DNA from: Phoronis australis
Lineage: Eukaryota; Phoronida; Phoronidae
Assembly (NCBI GenBank): GCA_002633005.1
Contig: NMRA01000244.1
Location: 501,400-562,544 of the forward strand
Direction: 5' to 3'
Length of the DNA stretch: 61,145 nt
Under the pieces are notes generated by a model, which saw only the letters and a program-made list of their open reading frames with translations, had not been told where the DNA came from and ran no database searches. This document shows, piece by piece, positions 57,525 through 61,145 of the stretch (positions within the stretch are counted from its first letter, which is position 1; every line of letters begins with the position of its first letter). The translations under genes were made by a program, and so were the position numbers.

Positions 57525-58969
57525 NACTTGGACTGGCCCTGAATGCTGCTGTTCTCTTTGTAAACACTCCAGCTTGTGCTGTAATTAGTGTATACCATCG
57601 TTTCTTTTATGATTTATCTATATTATAACATTTGCACGTGTACCTATTATCTTTTATGCTTATTAGACCCTAGTCTATACTTTAGCGATTACGACAACTT
57701 AACTTTTATATACAATTATATCTCTATGTTATTCACCACCTTTAGGTTAGGTTCCATTTTCTTCATGTTTCTGTTAATTTAATGTCGTAGAAATAGCCCA
57801 ACTAGCTAATGTAAATCTGTTCTCCGAACGATGTTAAATAAAGATTCTTGAGTCTTGATTCTTGTACAGGGTGTCCAGAAAGGGCACAGGAGTCAATTTC
57901 AGAAATCACAAATGGTATACTGTGCAGTAAACACTCGTAGAGTTGAGTATGACAGTAAGACTTGTTCACACTGAGCGATTTCTTTGCGAGTGCAAAACTT
58001 TAACAAGAGAGAATTAACAAGACCTTTATTTGCAACAGATCTGATCACAGGCTGAGTGCTTTAGTGCCCTGTATATCCACCCAGTTGTGCATTGATACAT
58101 GCGATACATCTACGGCTCATGGATGAATTAGACGATCCATGTTGTTCTGACCAGTGGCATTCCACTCCCGAACTAGGACATCCCTCAACTCTACCAGAGT
58201 GGCGTTGTCCTGGATCTGTTACCGGTCAGCCCGCGCTTTCTGGTCCCACAACAACTCATTTGGGATTAAAGGCGAAGGCAACCTTTTTCATGTCAGTTTT
58301 AGCAAAAATAAGGTTCGTTGATTATCCCAAACGTATTTTTCACTTATTTACTGCTTTTCGTAATTTAATTAATTACTCGTCGTTTACTCAGGAAGTGACG
58401 TTTTGGGAGGCAAGAATTTCGCCCCAATTTCTTTTCATATAGTCTGACTGTGAGAGCAGTCGAGTAGGTCATTGTTCTACCTCGGTTGTGATAAGTTCGG
58501 TCGTCGTTTGCTTTTGCTAAGATGCCACACTGTTGCTGCGTTCTGGGGTGTACTCATTATCGTCTCACGTACAGAGAAAGAACTGTCCCACTTGTCCGGG
58601 TGTCCCGCGACACACTCCCACTGGAGGGTGATCTGAGCACCCAAACTGCTTACATCCCGCCGTATGACTCCCTCGCCACACACCTGGCACCTTCCAAATA
58701 GCTCCAATACAAGTCCACAATAAACTTATCAAACTTAGGCTCACCGATGTGTTCATTGGATGATGAACTGTCCTCTTCACTGGGTGTCGAACTGGGACTG
58801 TATTCACTACCACTACTCAACATCGCTGCAGGGCTGCTTACAGGCTCTGGGCTAGAGACAACAGCACAGGGCGAATCACTGCTAGTTCCCGGGTACGTTT
58901 GGAGGCACGGGTGACAGTAGATGAAGTGCCTCCAGTCACTGTATATAGTGGCCACAGCTCGCGAGGTTT
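57525..58969. repeat. Second copy of part of the nest (53423-55025)
   Basis: Starts abruptly after one N with ACTTGGACTGGCCCTGAATG, identical to 53423. It follows the L2-like tail, Tc1 end (about 57865) and Kolobok left arm (TTAA at 58266-58269). It stops at 58969 inside the THAP region. It lacks the 150-base hairpin insert. An alternative allele or a local duplication. Confidence 0.85.
58504..58969 (-). pseudogene. Kolobok transposase N-terminal part, copy 2 (truncated)
   Basis: It contains the linker (SSGSEYSPSSTPSEEDSS), FDKFIVDL and, in another frame, ELFGRCQVCGEGVIRRDV, then WECVAGHPDKWDS. Here the CxxC (CQVC) is intact, unlike copy 1 (CQVW). The THAP half is cut off at 58969. Confidence 0.6.
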
Positions 58970-59710
58970 CATGTTAACTACATGTAACTGAATCCTCAAA
59001 AGCTTAGAAAATTCATGGTGGGAACTCTTTAAGAGCGGTATCGAAATTTCTTTCACCAATGACAGCTAATGTTGCCGCAATGACACTTAAGTAACCACTA
59101 TCATTATGCAGGATGCACGATATAACGTATTCAGTGAGCAATTAAGATATACTAATTTAACACTGTTTCTTCCTCTTCCGTTTGTATAACCAATCTCGGG
59201 TATTATCTGTGTCATGCGTCTGTATTAAGAGATGGGCAAAACACTTTTAGCGATGACAAAACATTAGAAAAATACGGCAATGCTTAGTTGATATTATGTT
59301 TAATAGACGACAACTGACGAAACGGACAGCAGCGGCGCACAACGACATCCTTTTATTATTCTCGACCGTACGTTCACAAGCCTACTCGAACAAAACGTCC
59401 GGCGTAATGTCTGTTCTATGCTCCAGCCAGTGCTGCGAAGCCTCGACTTGTGATGAACTTCTGAGACACGTTCGGCAACTCAACTGTAATTCTCTCAACT
59501 GGTTTACTGCTTTTCTTCTGGTTAACTTCTGGTTAACTAACCAATACAAACCCGTATCTGGGTATTTATAGACTAATGCATTGTTCTAGAACTTTTCACC
59601 AGTTCAAGCACGTTCTAGAACCTTCCGGAATCTACTAGTACCCAATTATATTCAACAATCATGTACTAGTCTCTAGAATATTCCAGACTGCATTAATCAC
59701 TGTCATGCTA
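58970..59710. other. No gene recognised
   Basis: Unique sequence. Around 59580-59680 several TTCTAGAAC/GTTCTAGAA and TCTAGAATATTCCAGA motifs resemble heat-shock-element half-sites. The 59296 ORF has no recognisable domain. Confidence 0.35.
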
Positions 59711-59893
59711 GAGTCTTATAGAAAGTTCCACACTATACTGCAGTAAACAAATTACATCATCACTACTGAACTCAGTCTACTAGAAAGTTCCGTACTATTC
59801 TGTAGTAAACAAATTACATCATCACTACTGAACTCAGTCTACTAGAAAGTTCCGTACTATTCTGTAGTAAACAAATTACATCATCACTCTACT
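59711..59893. repeat. 62-bp tandem repeat, about 3 units
   Basis: Unit containing AGAAAGTTCCGTACTATTCT and GTAAACAAATTACATCATCA. The last two units are identical and the first has a few changes. Confidence 0.9.
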
Positions 59894-61145
59894 TAACTCA
59901 GGGGTCACGTCAATCAAACAGAACAACAAAACAAAACAGTACAACTAAAAACATTTGTCAGTCTATATTCTGACAGGATGGGAGAAGTGCAAAACAGGTA
60001 AAAACCAAGGGGTGTGCCACATGGGTGTTGAGCCCTCCCATCGTCACACGTACATTTTGGTTGCTGGATCCTTGTGACGTTGACATTATTACGTGCTTAG
60101 GTGGTGATAAGATTTGGCCCTCGTTTTGGGCATGCACCCCCAAGGACATTTTGTAATGACCGGTGTCCATGCCCCTGTGGTTATGTCCGTACCATCCTGG
60201 CTACCGACTTTCCAAGTTTTCCTTACATGTTGCTCCCAGCTCAGTGCTGGTTTCATCTACATCCAACAGTGTCGCATGTGTTCCCTATTCAATGCATCAC
60301 GCTACTAGCAATTCAGACAACTGTTTTGTGCAGTAGATGTTACATAAATGAGAAGAAGAGAGAAAGGCAATCTATCACTACCACAATTTTGTAATCCATT
60401 CTGATGCACCCTCATACATAGTCTTAGAACATTCTATTATTTCACAGTGACACGCCAGTACAGGGTTAACTCCTCACTCTCCCACTATAGTCACTAATAG
60501 TTACAAGTCAGTTGCTAATCTGTAGAATAGCTCATAATTTATATAACAAATAATTAAGGGTTACTGAACAGTGATCAAAATATTCATTATCCACACAACG
60601 TCATAGCAAATTGAACTAAAAAGACTTGGATGACAAGACCATCGTTCCTTTTATCAATAACAGTAAATATTTCAGGTAAGTTACCGCCTGACCACGAGGT
60701 CATATATGTTACCTAGCAACAAGTGGGGCTTATATTAATCACAATCTCCAAATTCTGCATTTGGCATTGCATTGGCTTTTCCTTAAAAACAGGAAGTACT
60801 AGGTCAGGGACAAGTCCTTGAGACAGTTGCTTAGGAGACCCTGAGCAAGGAAAGCCCGGCCTAGAATATCTCTGTTATCGGAAACTTTACGAGTAAAGGA
60901 ACCAGTAGAAATGATAAGTTACAAGCCAGGTTATCAAACTCTTTGAAAAAAGAAATGACAGGTGATAATTTTAAAAGGGTTATTTGACACTGACTGCTTT
61001 TGATGGCCGAAATTACAAGGTGTCATCATTTTTGCTTCTGGAAATACTCTCATGTATATGGAGACAATTCAGACCAGAAAACGGCAAAATACACGCTCGT
61101 GTGGAATTACGAAATATATGCATGGTGACAGAATGGACAGAGAGA
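59894..61145. other. No gene recognised; far end of the segmental duplication
   Basis: At about 60755-60860 it matches 14875-14960 (CATTTGGCATTGCATTGGCTT). The rest shows no supported gene. Confidence 0.4.

Overview
This window is animal (metazoan) genomic DNA, not bacterial. It has a multi-exon gene with GT-AG introns, large intergenic spaces, microsatellites, and fossils of many eukaryotic transposon classes: an I-group LINE, L2/CR1-like LINEs, a Penelope-like element, a tRNA-derived SINE, and Tc1, Kolobok, ISL2EU-like and hAT-like DNA elements. Runs of N and near-identical tandem blocks that meet at a single N look like a draft assembly of a highly heterozygous genome. A marine invertebrate (lancelet, hemichordate, mollusc or similar) would fit, but the species cannot be read from the sequence.

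Three host genes stand out. (1) Two intronless genes on the + strand, 8585-11347 and 48454-51219, encode about 920-residue secreted or GPI-anchored leucine-rich-repeat/immunoglobulin proteins. They are tandem paralogues inside a segmental duplication: flanks at 4012-8584 and 11348-14950 match 47640-48453 and 51220-60860 piecewise. (2) Between them, on the - strand, lies a complete copine gene (24803-37292), rebuilt here as 14 exons coding for 529 residues (C2A, C2B, copine vWA). All its introns are GT-AG.

Layout: 1-4011, I-group LINE (ORF1 partial, ORF2 broken, 3' tail). 4012-8584, 5' flank of LRR-Ig 1 carrying a 3.8 kb insertion with a 13-bp target duplication and a Penelope-like 3' end. 8585-11347, LRR-Ig 1. 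11348-17130, 3' flank with a foldback element, Tc1 relic, SINE, hairpin and ISL2EU-like transposase pseudogene. 17130-20098, no gene seen. 20099-24580, a 2.15 kb block present twice, carrying a 39-bp minisatellite. 24803-37292, copine, with a 2.55 kb internal block present twice, so that three exons appear twice. 38500-46530, TE relics, a hairpin and an 872-base gap. 47640-52990, LRR-Ig 2 and its flanks. 52890-56980, a Russian-doll nest (foldback element, Tc1 element, L2-like tail, Kolobok element, MITE). 57525-58970, a second copy of part of that nest. 58970-61145, tandem repeats and unassigned sequence.

The best leads are: the clustering of LRR-Ig differences on the predicted ligand-facing beta-strand positions; the LINE and SINE that share a 3' hairpin tail; the Kolobok insertion at TTAA that splits a Tc1 transposase codon for codon; the in-frame 81-codon copine exon duplication at an assembly junction; and a 235-bp palindrome inside a copine intron.
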